A stretch of DNA of 64,000 nucleotides from IDS-8 sp035304345 (GTDB taxonomy: Bacteria > Pseudomonadota > Gammaproteobacteria > Steroidobacterales > Woeseiaceae), in contig DATGQE010000027.1 in NCBI GenBank assembly GCA_035304345.1, positions 27,394 through 91,393 of the forward strand, in the 5' to 3' direction. The notes under the pieces were generated by a model. That model ran no database searches, was not told the DNA's origin, and saw only the letters and a list, made by a program, of their open reading frames with translations. Below are positions 36,736-44,443 of this stretch, one piece after another. Position 1 is the stretch's first letter, and each line of letters begins with the position of its first letter. Position numbers and translations under genes: made by a program.

Positions 36736-36754
36736 GTCAATGAGAATCATTCGC
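36736..36754 (-). promoter_or_regulatory. Fur box 2
   Basis: A second site with core AATGAGAATCATT matches 14 of 19 consensus positions and is centred 29 bases from the first. Tandem boxes suggest cooperative Fur binding and tight iron control of the receptor-piuC-PepSY operon. Confidence 0.75.
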
Positions 36755-36802
36755 AATAACGAGAACGGCGGAACCGGTCAGGCGCCGCGGATGCCCGCGG
36801 CC

Positions 36803-38038
36803 TCAGGCCGTCGCGGACGCGGGGCGGAACAGGCGGCCGCGCTCGGTCACGGTGACGATCGCGAGGCCGGCCACGCCGCACACCACGAAACCCACCGTGA
36901 GCGGCACGAGCGTGCCGTCGAAACGCTGCCCGACGTAGAAGCCGATGAGCGCGCCGCCGACGGTGGTCACGAAACCGATGACCGAGGACGCGGTGCCGGC
37001 GAGGTGGCCGAGCGGCTCCATGGCGATGGAGTTGAAGTTCGCGCCGACCAGCCCGAAGCAGAACATCATCGCCGACTGCAAGGCCGCGAACGTCCAGACG
37101 CTCTCCGGGCCGTCGAGCGCGACGAGGCTGTGCACCACGGCGACGGCGATGAAGCCGAGCAATGCGAGGTGCGACACGCGCCGCGTGCCGATCCGCTCCA
37201 CGATGCGCGAATTGAGAAAGGAGGCGACGGCCATCCAACCGGCCACGAGGGCAAAGATGCCCGGCATGAGCACCGGCGCACCGAGCGCATCCGCGAAGAC
37301 CTGCTGCACGGAGTTGATGAAGCCGAACAGCGCGCCGAGCATCACCGTGAGCGCGAGCGTGTAGCCGACCGCCACGCGGCTCGACAGCACGAGGCGAAAG
37401 CCCTCCAGCACGCCGGCCGGCGTGATCGCGCGCCGGTCCTCGGGGTGCAGGGACTCCGGCATGCGCCGCCACGTCCAGATCGCGATCGCCGCGCCGAACG
37501 CCGAGAGCGCAGCGAAGATCCACTGCCAGGGCGCCACGAGCGCGATCGCCTGGCCGAGCGTCGGGGCGACGATCGGCGCGGCCAGGAACACGATGAACGT
37601 CAGCGACATCACCCGGGCCATCGTGCGGCCGGAGTAGAAGTCGCGGATGATGGTGATCGCGAGCACCCGCGTCGCCGCCGCGCCCACGCCGGCGAGCGCC
37701 CGCCCGGCGATCATCATGCCGAGCGACGATGCGAACCCCGCGAGCACCGTGAATCCGGCGAACGCCGCGAGGCCGCCGAGCAGCACCGGCTTGCGCCCGA
37801 AATGATCGGCGAGCGGGCCGTAGACGAGCTGCGCCCCGCCGAAACCCAGCAGGTAGGCGGTGATCACCCACTGCTGCTCGTTCTCGGTGGCGAGACCCAG
37901 GGTGGCGCCGATCTGCGGCAAGACCGGCAGCATGGCGTCGATCGAGAGCGCGTTCACCGCCATCAGCGCGGCCATGAGCGCCACGAATTCCCGGAACCCC
38001 ATGCGGCCCGCCAGCGAGCTCGCTACGGTTTGCGACAC
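36803..38038 (-). CDS. Bcr/CflA-type MFS efflux transporter
   Basis: A 411-residue, 12-helix drug:H+ antiporter. Motif D/A features are IDAMLPVLPQIGATLG, GPLADHFGRKPVLLGG (motif A between helices 2 and 3) and RALAGVGAAATRVLA with IRDFYSGRTMARVMS, diagnostic of the Bcr/CflA group. Members export bicyclomycin, chloramphenicol, cysteine or similar small molecules. The GTG at 38038 is chosen because GGAGG lies five bases upstream; the frame is open to an ATG at 38068 without a ribosome-binding site. It lies upstream of the Fur-controlled operon on the same strand but is probably independent of it. Confidence 0.88.
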   Translation of the reverse strand: MSQTVASSLAGRMGFREFVALMAALMAVNALSIDAMLPVLPQIGATLGLATENEQQWVITAYLLGFGGAQLVYGPLADHFGRKPVLLGGLAAFAGFTVLAGFASSLGMMIAGRALAGVGAAATRVLAITIIRDFYSGRTMARVMSLTFIVFLAAPIVAPTLGQAIALVAPWQWIFAALSAFGAAIAIWTWRRMPESLHPEDRRAITPAGVLEGFRLVLSSRVAVGYTLALTVMLGALFGFINSVQQVFADALGAPVLMPGIFALVAGWMAVASFLNSRIVERIGTRRVSHLALLGFIAVAVVHSLVALDGPESVWTFAALQSAMMFCFGLVGANFNSIAMEPLGHLAGTASSVIGFVTTVGGALIGFYVGQRFDGTLVPLTVGFVVCGVAGLAIVTVTERGRLFRPASATA

Positions 38039-38209
38039 TGACACCTCCGTGTGACGACCAAAAGACAAAGCGAACGGACGAGGATACCCGAGCAGGGCGT
38101 ATCGCGGCGTCCCGATGGCACGTGAGCCCCGCCTTCGTCCCGTATCCCACTGCAGGATCTCATGCGCCCCCGCTACCCTGCGCGTCTCCGGATGGGTTAC
38201 GCGAAGAAG

Positions 38210-38560
38210 ATGAGGACGAAGACGCCGTTGCTGCTCGCGGCCCTCGCGCTATGGGTCACGGATTCGCACGCCGGGGCGCCGGATACCTGCGCGTTCGACG
38301 AGCCGATCGTGGTGCGCATTGTCACTTACGCGTCGCAGGCGGCGCTCGCGGCGAAATACCGGGCGCTCGTGCCGGCCGCGCGGCGCATCGAGCTCTCCCG
38401 GCGCGAGGCGCTCGTCTCCGGGTTCGCGACGCGCGAGGGCGACGTGCACACGCTGCACGTGCTCGCGGGCGACTGGGAAGGCCACCGCCGGCAGCTTGCC
38501 GTGCTGGGGCACGAGCTCCTGCACGCCTTCTGCGGCCGCTGGCACCCGCAGCGCTACTGA
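38210..38560 (+). CDS. small secreted protein with HExxH motif
   Basis: A 116-residue protein with a clear signal peptide (KTPLLLAALALWVTDSHA, cleavage near residue 21). The C-terminus carries GHELLHAFCGRWHPQRY: His101-Glu102-x-x-His105 is the zinc-binding pair of metallopeptidases, with a further His112 seven residues on. The domain before it is only about 75 residues, so it is a minimal, possibly decayed or novel, peptidase fold. Cysteines at 27 and 108 could form a disulfide. Upstream in-frame starts at 38162 and 38192 would only lengthen the signal. The end overlaps the convergent amidohydrolase stop by seven bases. Confidence 0.75.
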   Translation: MRTKTPLLLAALALWVTDSHAGAPDTCAFDEPIVVRIVTYASQAALAAKYRALVPAARRIELSRREALVSGFATREGDVHTLHVLAGDWEGHRRQLAVLGHELLHAFCGRWHPQRY

Positions 38561-39966
38561 CGCGCGATCCGGTCGAGCCCCGCCTGGATCTCCTCCTCCG
38601 GCAGCCACCGGCCGCGCACCATCACCCCCGCGCGCCGCGCGGCATTGGCCACGTCCGCGAGCGGGTTCCCTTCCACGAGGACGAGGTCCGCGCGACGTCC
38701 CGGCGCGACCGTGCCGAACGCCTCCGGCGTGCCGAAATACGCGGCGGGAGCGCGCGTGCCGCTGACGAGCACCTGGTACGGCGTGAGCCCGGCCTCGACC
38801 ATCATCGCCATCTCGCGATGGATGGAGAACCCGGGCACGTTGAAGAACTGCGGGGAATCGGAGCCGAGCGCGATCGGCGCACCGGCCTCCGCGAGCGCGC
38901 GCAAAATCTGCCGCCGGATCTCGACCAGGCGCGCGGCGGCATCGGGCTGGAAGTCAGGCCGCGCGCCGAACTCGGCCTTCGCCTGCACCCAGCGGTCCAG
39001 CACGTCCTGCGGCATGTAGCGCATCTCCGGCCGCCGGATCATGTCCCCGGCGGGCTCGGGCGAGGCGAGATGCTCGACCAGGCTCAAGGTCGGCACGTTC
39101 CAGGTGCCGGCGGCGACGGTGCGCTCGACCGCCTCGGGAATGCGCCCCGTATCGGCGATGTCGACGAGGCCGCTGCCGAAGAACCCTGCCTGGCGATCCG
39201 GCATCTCGCGGTAGCCGGGCGCGAGGAACTCGACGTACCGGTCGAGATGATCGATGGAGGCCTGGCCCGCTTCGAGCGCGCCGACGAGGCCGACGGACTC
39301 GGGCACGTGGCCGGCGAACGGGATCCCGACTTCGCGGGCCGTGCGGGCCATCGCCTCGTAACTCTCGACCGGCATCTCGAACACCTTGAGCAGGTCGTAG
39401 CCGGCCGCGGCACGCTCGCGCACCGCCTGCGCCGCCGCCTCCGGCGTCGGTGCGACCTGGCCGCTGATGCCGGGCGCCGCGGCGTAGATCGTCGGGCCGA
39501 GCAGCTCGCCGCTCGCCGTTGCCCGCCTGAGCTCGAGGTGCAGCGGTGCGCCGGCCATGCCGCGGATCGTGGTGACGCCGTTCGCGACGTACAGGAACAG
39601 CACGCGCTCGGCATACGCGCGATCGCCCGGGATGTGCGCGTGCATCTCGGCGAGGCCCGGCATCAGCCAGCGTCCCGCGCCGTCGATGCGCGTCGCACCT
39701 TCGGGCACCTGCACTTGGGCGGCGGGGCCGACGGCCCGGATGCGACCCGCTTCGACGAGCACGGTGTGGTTCTCCAGCACCCGCTCACTGTCCATCGGCA
39801 CCACGTTGACGCCGACGAAGGCGATCGCGTCGGATGCCGGCGCGGGCGGAGCTTCCGCCGGGGCTTCGGGCGCCGCCCGGTCGCAGGCCGTGAGCGCCAC
39901 GAGCGCCACCGGCAGCAACAGGCGCAGGGCGGCGCGCGCCGCGCGGATCGATCTCGTCATCCTCAT
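38554..39966 (-). CDS. amidohydrolase family lipoprotein
   Basis: A 470-residue metal-dependent hydrolase. The N-terminus ends in the lipobox LTAC with Cys28, so it is a membrane-anchored lipoprotein. Metal ligands are His109/His111 in MHAHIPGD, a candidate bridging Lys in YDLLKVFEMP, His in FAGHVPES and IDHLDRY, and Asp in LGSDSPQFF. The beta-sandwich flanks are the VFVGVN-like opening and GTVAPGRRADLVLVEGNPL. The group resembles imidazolonepropionase/prolidase-like enzymes acting on amides or dipeptides. It is divergent from the alkaline phosphatase gene. Confidence 0.88.
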   Translation of the reverse strand: MRMTRSIRAARAALRLLLPVALVALTACDRAAPEAPAEAPPAPASDAIAFVGVNVVPMDSERVLENHTVLVEAGRIRAVGPAAQVQVPEGATRIDGAGRWLMPGLAEMHAHIPGDRAYAERVLFLYVANGVTTIRGMAGAPLHLELRRATASGELLGPTIYAAAPGISGQVAPTPEAAAQAVRERAAAGYDLLKVFEMPVESYEAMARTAREVGIPFAGHVPESVGLVGALEAGQASIDHLDRYVEFLAPGYREMPDRQAGFFGSGLVDIADTGRIPEAVERTVAAGTWNVPTLSLVEHLASPEPAGDMIRRPEMRYMPQDVLDRWVQAKAEFGARPDFQPDAAARLVEIRRQILRALAEAGAPIALGSDSPQFFNVPGFSIHREMAMMVEAGLTPYQVLVSGTRAPAAYFGTPEAFGTVAPGRRADLVLVEGNPLADVANAARRAGVMVRGRWLPEEEIQAGLDRIARQ

Positions 39967-40041
39967 CTCCCCTCGCGTGCCAGTACGTGCCCATGGTAAC
40001 CCGGCGACCGTCGCCGGTCGCCCGCGGCCCGCGTAACTGCC

Positions 40042-41190
40042 GTGCAGTGGACAAGCCCCCGGGGCGCCGTTACAGTGCCGCCGGTGACGACCCGGCGACC
40101 GTTTCGACTTCTCCTTTACATCGCGTGCGTGACGAGCCTCGCGGCTTGTTCCGCCGTCTCACGACCCGCGGCGGACGAGGCTCCCGGCGGCATCGTGCTC
40201 GTGGTGGGCGACGGCATGGGAGCCGCACACTTTACCCTCGCCCGCCTGCTGCGCGGCGAGGACTATCGGATCGGCACGATGCCCGAGGTGGGACTCGTCG
40301 CCACGCACGCCGTCGACACGCTGGTCACCGACTCGGCCGCTGCCGCCACCGCGTTCGCCACGGGCGTCAAGACGGTCAAGGGCGCCATCGGCACCGATCC
40401 TTCGGGCGCCCCGGTCGAGACGGTGCTCGAAGCCGCCGAGGCACGCGGCCTCGCCACCGGCCTCGTCACCACCACGGTCTTCGTCGATGCGACTCCGGCC
40501 GCCTTTGCCGCGCACGCGCAGAGCCGTGCCGAGCTGGGCGTCATCGCGCAACACATGCTCTCCCGCGGCATCGAGGTCATCGCGGGCACCGGCCTCGAGC
40601 GGTTCGGCCGGGACGGCTGGCCCGAAGTCGACGAGCTCGCCCGCGACAACGGCTATCGCCCGGCACGCAACGCCGCGGAGCTCGCCGTCGCGGGTTCCGC
40701 GGAGGAGCCCGTGCTCGCCATTCTGCCGTCCGCCGACATGGACGCCCAGTCGCCGGAAGCGACACTCGCGGACCTCGCCACCTGGACGCTCGAGCGGCTG
40801 GCACGCAACCCGGCCGGCTTCTTCCTCCTGGTCGAGCACGAAGGGACGGACACGGCCAGCCACCGGAACCGCTCGGCCGGGTTCCGGAAGTCCGTGGTGG
40901 AGCTCGACGAGGCCGTCGGTGCGGTGCTCGACTTCGCACGGCGGCGCGGCGACGTGCTGGTGATCGTGGTCGGCGATCACGAGACCGGCGGGCTGCAGGT
41001 CGCGGGCACGCCGGGCGCGCCGGAGCTCGTCTGGCGCGACGATTACCACAGCGGCGAAGCCGTGCCGATCTTCGCCGAAGGCCCGGGTGCCGCGGCGTTC
41101 GGGCGTTTCATCGACAACACGGACGTGGGCCGGACGTTGCGCGAGCTGGTCGGCCGCATGGGCAGCGCCCCTTCCCCGGCGGCACCCTGA
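40042..41190 (+). CDS. alkaline phosphatase, lipoprotein form
   Basis: A 382-residue PhoA-superfamily phosphomonoesterase. The lipobox SLAAC gives Cys36 as the anchor. The first metal Asp57 is in VVGDGMG, the nucleophile is Ser98 in VTDSAAAATAFATGVKT, further ligands are in LVEHEGTD, and GDHETGG carries the second metal pair. The usual last His appears in the DDYHSGEAVPIF segment. It is shorter than E. coli PhoA (471), a common form in this type of bacterium. No Pho box is evident in the 75 bases before it. Confidence 0.9.
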   Translation: MQWTSPRGAVTVPPVTTRRPFRLLLYIACVTSLAACSAVSRPAADEAPGGIVLVVGDGMGAAHFTLARLLRGEDYRIGTMPEVGLVATHAVDTLVTDSAAAATAFATGVKTVKGAIGTDPSGAPVETVLEAAEARGLATGLVTTTVFVDATPAAFAAHAQSRAELGVIAQHMLSRGIEVIAGTGLERFGRDGWPEVDELARDNGYRPARNAAELAVAGSAEEPVLAILPSADMDAQSPEATLADLATWTLERLARNPAGFFLLVEHEGTDTASHRNRSAGFRKSVVELDEAVGAVLDFARRRGDVLVIVVGDHETGGLQVAGTPGAPELVWRDDYHSGEAVPIFAEGPGAAAFGRFIDNTDVGRTLRELVGRMGSAPSPAAP

Positions 41191-41254
41191 CGAATTCTCC
41201 CCGGCGATCCCGCGTGCCTCGCCGCGAGCGGCGCCTCGCGCAACCGATTCCCTG

Positions 41255-41323
41255 AAAGGCAACCCGCAGGTTGCTTTTGCCGTATCCGCCCGCTATCGTA
41301 AAGGCAACCTGGAGGTTACCTTT
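41255..41323 (+). promoter_or_regulatory. tandem ArsR-type operators overlapping promoter and ribosome-binding site
   Basis: Two near-identical inverted repeats lie before the SRPBCC gene: AAAGGCAACC-CGCA-GGTTGCTTTT (41255-41278) and the same left arm with spacer TGGA and right arm GGTTACCTTT (41300-41323). Their centres are 45 bases apart. A candidate promoter TTGCTT (41272-41277), 16 bases, TATCGT (41294-41299) lies between, so the first operator covers the -35 and the second covers the start region and the GGAGG. The ATG follows directly at 41324. The likely binder is the ArsR protein encoded two genes on. Confidence 0.75.
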
Positions 41324-41815
41324 ATGTCGACTACCGATCGTATCGAGAAGCAAGTCGTGCTGCGCGCACAGCGCTCGCGCGTGTGGCGGGCCATCACCGA
41401 TCCCGAGGAGTTCGGCACGTGGTTCGGTGCCGAGATCGGTGGGCCGTTCGCGCCCGGGGCCCTCGTGCCGGCACGAATCGTGCCGACGAAAATGGACGCG
41501 GAGGTCGCGCGGTCGCAGGAGAAATGGACCGGCACCCCGTTCCAGATGCTCGTCGAGCGCATCGAGCCGGAGTCACTGTTCTCGTTCCGCTGGCACCCGT
41601 ACCAGCCCGAGGAAGGCGCGGACTTCTACAGCACGCCGACGACGCTGGTCGAATTCGTGCTCGACGATCATGCGGACGGCACGCTGCTGACGATCACGGA
41701 ATCGGGATTCGATTCCATCCCCGTCGACAAGCGGGCCGCCGCGTTCACGTCGAACGAGGAGGGATGGACGATCCAGTGCAGGCTGATCGGAAAGTATCTC
41801 GAGCAGGCCGCCTGA
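41324..41815 (+). CDS. SRPBCC (AHSA1-like) domain protein
   Basis: A 163-residue START-like/SRPBCC protein of the Aha1 C-terminal type: EKQVVLRAQRSRVWRAITDP at the start, then FGTWFGAEIGGPFAPG, PESLFSFRWHPYQPEEG and a terminal SNEEGWTIQCRLIGKYLEQA. The fold makes a deep hydrophobic pocket for a small ligand. Pairing with an ArsR repressor gene 11 bases downstream is a very common arrangement whose physiological function is still poorly defined. The ATG at 41324 has its ribosome-binding site inside the second operator. Confidence 0.9.
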   Translation: MSTTDRIEKQVVLRAQRSRVWRAITDPEEFGTWFGAEIGGPFAPGALVPARIVPTKMDAEVARSQEKWTGTPFQMLVERIEPESLFSFRWHPYQPEEGADFYSTPTTLVEFVLDDHADGTLLTITESGFDSIPVDKRAAAFTSNEEGWTIQCRLIGKYLEQAA

Positions 41816-41826
41816 GCCGGCGTGCC

Positions 41827-42207
41827 ATGCCGTCCCGCTCCGCGTCCGGCCTGCGATCCGCCGCGCCGGTGTTCATGGCGCTCGGCGACGAAACGCGGCT
41901 CGGGATCGTCCGCCGCCTCGCGCGCGAGGGGCCGCTGTCGACCTCGCGCCTGGCGGCCGGCACGCCGCTGACGCGGCAGGCGGTCACCAAGCACCTGCTC
42001 GTGCTCGGCGAAGCCGGCCTCGTGCGCAGCCAGCGGCGGGGGCGCGAGCGCATCTGGCGCATCCGCGCGCGGAAGCTCGAGCAGGTTCGCCGCGCGCTCG
42101 AGCTGATATCGGCGCAGTGGGACGAGGCGATCGGGCGCCTGCAACAGCTCGTGGAGGACGATCAGCCGCAGGATCGCGCGTCTACAGGTGCTCGGCCAGG
42201 AACGTGA
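41827..42207 (+). CDS. ArsR family transcriptional regulator
   Basis: A 126-residue winged-helix repressor: APVFMALGDETRLGIVRRLA, GPLSTSRLAAGTPLTRQAVT (recognition helix) and VLGEAGLVRSQRRGRERIWR (wing). The metal-binding CVC motif of true arsenic/metal sensors is absent, as usual in the SRPBCC-linked subgroup, so the signal is probably an organic ligand. It should repress its own two-gene operon through the repeats at 41255-41323. The last 26 bases overlap the end of the convergent S9 peptidase gene. Confidence 0.9.
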   Translation: MPSRSASGLRSAAPVFMALGDETRLGIVRRLAREGPLSTSRLAAGTPLTRQAVTKHLLVLGEAGLVRSQRRGRERIWRIRARKLEQVRRALELISAQWDEAIGRLQQLVEDDQPQDRASTGARPGT

Positions 42208-44110
42208 CGTAGGCTTCGGAGGCGCGGATGCGGTTCTCGCGCTTGGTGAAGCCGTGGCCCTCGTCCGGGAACAGGACGTACTCCACCGGCACGCCGTTCG
42301 CGCGCACCGCGGCGACGATCTCGTCGCTCTCCACCTGCAGCACGCGCGGATCGTTCGCTCCCTGCACCACCAGGAACGGCACGCGGATGTTCCCGGCGTG
42401 GAACAGCGGCGAGATCCGCCGGTGGCGCTCGCGATCCGTCGCCGGGTCCCCCATCTCGTCGTACAGCGCTTCCTTGAACGACTCCCACCACGGCGGGATG
42501 CTGGAGAGCGTGCGCTCCCAGTTCATGACACCGAAGATGTTGATGCCGACGTCGAACACCTCGGGCTCGAACGCCAGCGCCGCTCCCACCATGTAGCCGC
42601 CGTAGGACCCGCCGATGATGCCGATGCGTTCGGCGTCCACCCAGTCGAGCGAGGCGAGGTAGTGCTTCGCGTGCACGATGTCCTGCAGGTCCACCTCGCC
42701 GTGCCGGCGGTCGTCCATGTGGAAGAACGTTTTGCCGTAACCGGACGAGCCGCGGTTGTTTGCGGCGAGCACCGCGTAGCCGTGGTTCACCAGGTGCTGG
42801 ATGGTGGCCGAATAGCCGGTCCGGCTCTGCCCGCCCGGCCCCCCGTGCACCCAGACCAGCGCCGGCACCTTGTTTCCGGCACTCGAGCCGTGCGGCCGGT
42901 ACAGGATCGACGGGATCTCCAGCCCGTCGAAGCTCGCGTAGCGCACGACCTCGGAGGCCACGAGATCGTCCTCGTCGATCTCCGGGCTGAGCGCCTGCGT
43001 GAGCCGCCTGCTCTCGCCCGTCGCGAGGTTCACGGTGTAGACGTCGCTCGGCGACGTCGACGAGCTCAGGAGCAGCGCGATGCGGCTTTCGTCGCTGGAG
43101 AAGCGCACCTGCGCGAGGTCGCCCGGCGGCAGCATGTCGAGGTCGATCGCCTCGCCCGTGCCCGTATCGACGACCTGCACCACGGTCCGGGCGTCCGCGT
43201 TCGTCGCCGACACGCGGTAGCGACCGGACTCGGAGAAGGTCACGAACATGACGTCCCAGTCCGCCGAGACGAGCGGGGCCTTCTCTCCGCTGCCGAGATC
43301 GTAGGTCCAGGCCTGCTGGAATTCGCCGTGCTCATCGGTCGAATAGACGAGCATCGAGCCGTCGCGGGTGAACTCGTGCACGCCGTGGTTCACGTTGCCC
43401 TCGTGCGGCGTGATCAGCTCAGGCTCGGCGTCCGCGGTCGTCAGATCGAGCAGGAAGATGTCGGAATCGGCGCTGGTGCGCGGCCGTACGAGGGCGGCGG
43501 TAGCGCCGTCCGGTGACACGGCGGCGATGGCGAACGCCTGGTCGTTGCGGAACACCAGCTCGCGCGAGTAGTCCTCGGCCGAATAGCGGTACAGGTCGAA
43601 CGTGCGCGGATCCCGCTCGTTCGTGACCACCCAGAAGTGGCGGCCGTCGCCCGACCAGCCGGCGAATTCCGCCTTCAGGTTCTCGCCCGGCGTCAGGTCG
43701 TGCGTGTCGCCCGACGCCTCGCGCACGTACAGGTGGTCGAGCTCGTTGCCGCCCTGGTCGGCGGTGAACAGCACCCGGTCGTCGTGGGGAAACCACGACA
43801 CGGCATAGGTGGAATCGGTGGTCGAGGACGTCAGCGCGCGTTTCGTGCCGTCCGCCACCGAGAGCGCGTACACGTTGAATATGCCCGTCTCGTCGGAGGT
43901 GACCAGGAGCTCGCGGTCGTCCGGCGACCAGGTGTGCCGCCCGGCCAGCCCGTAGCTGGTCGTGGCATAGAAGGCGGCGGCCGGGTAGCGGCGCGGGGCC
44001 TCGCTCGCCGCCTCCGGGGCCGGCCCGGCCGCAGGTTCCGGTTCACCGTCCCCGCCGCTGCAGGCCGGGAGAAAGGCCGCGACAACGAGCGGCAGCCAGC
44101 GAATGGACAT
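42182..44110 (-). CDS. S9 family (prolyl oligopeptidase-like) peptidase, lipoprotein
   Basis: A 642-residue serine peptidase exported as a lipoprotein (lipobox LPAC, Cys17 from the ATG at 44110). The N-terminal two thirds form a TolB/WD40-like beta-propeller (SPDDRELLVTSDETG, SPDGATAALV, SSDESRIALL). The C-terminal alpha/beta-hydrolase domain carries Ser502 in GGSYGG, Asp587 in GANDPRV and His619 in DEGHGF, with the usual spacing of the triad. The oxyanion region is WVHGGPGG. It likely trims peptides in the periplasm. An ATG at 44125 is a possible start five codons earlier. Confidence 0.92.
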   Translation of the reverse strand: MSIRWLPLVVAAFLPACSGGDGEPEPAAGPAPEAASEAPRRYPAAAFYATTSYGLAGRHTWSPDDRELLVTSDETGIFNVYALSVADGTKRALTSSTTDSTYAVSWFPHDDRVLFTADQGGNELDHLYVREASGDTHDLTPGENLKAEFAGWSGDGRHFWVVTNERDPRTFDLYRYSAEDYSRELVFRNDQAFAIAAVSPDGATAALVRPRTSADSDIFLLDLTTADAEPELITPHEGNVNHGVHEFTRDGSMLVYSTDEHGEFQQAWTYDLGSGEKAPLVSADWDVMFVTFSESGRYRVSATNADARTVVQVVDTGTGEAIDLDMLPPGDLAQVRFSSDESRIALLLSSSTSPSDVYTVNLATGESRRLTQALSPEIDEDDLVASEVVRYASFDGLEIPSILYRPHGSSAGNKVPALVWVHGGPGGQSRTGYSATIQHLVNHGYAVLAANNRGSSGYGKTFFHMDDRRHGEVDLQDIVHAKHYLASLDWVDAERIGIIGGSYGGYMVGAALAFEPEVFDVGINIFGVMNWERTLSSIPPWWESFKEALYDEMGDPATDRERHRRISPLFHAGNIRVPFLVVQGANDPRVLQVESDEIVAAVRANGVPVEYVLFPDEGHGFTKRENRIRASEAYVTFLAEHL

Positions 44111-44125
44111 GAGACCACCCCGCAT

Positions 44126-44443
44126 TCCAGGACGCGGGCATGATAACGCAGCATCCGTCCGTTATGCTGGCAGCGGCGCCAGCGAGCCGTCCCGTGCATC
44201 GGCGTGCGCCACCGATCTCGCGGAGCCCGGACACGCACCCCGGGGCCGCGCAATCTCCGGGACGGCACGTTCCCCCGCGATCGTCCGGCCGGCCCCGGGC
44301 GCGTCCTGCCGCTTATGTAGAATGGCGGCACGGCGCCGGCGGCGCCGAGCGGGGGAGAACCGCGGCGGCGGCCGCGGGATACGAGGAGACGGTTTCTACG
44401 TGATCGGGAATTCAACCCAGCCCGCGCGGGGGGACGACGCACG
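44126..44443. other. 318-base divergent region before the Mrp operon
   Basis: No gene is seen. A TAGAAT (44318-44323) preceded by TATG is a plausible -10 for the antiporter operon, about 120 bases upstream of its TTG start, leaving a GC-rich leader with several GGCGCC-type hairpins (around 44330-44350). The peptidase promoter must lie near the low end. Confidence 0.45.

Noticed and set aside
39967..40041. Pho box before the alkaline phosphatase
   Set aside because: No CTGTCAT-type direct repeats are seen in this short divergent gap.
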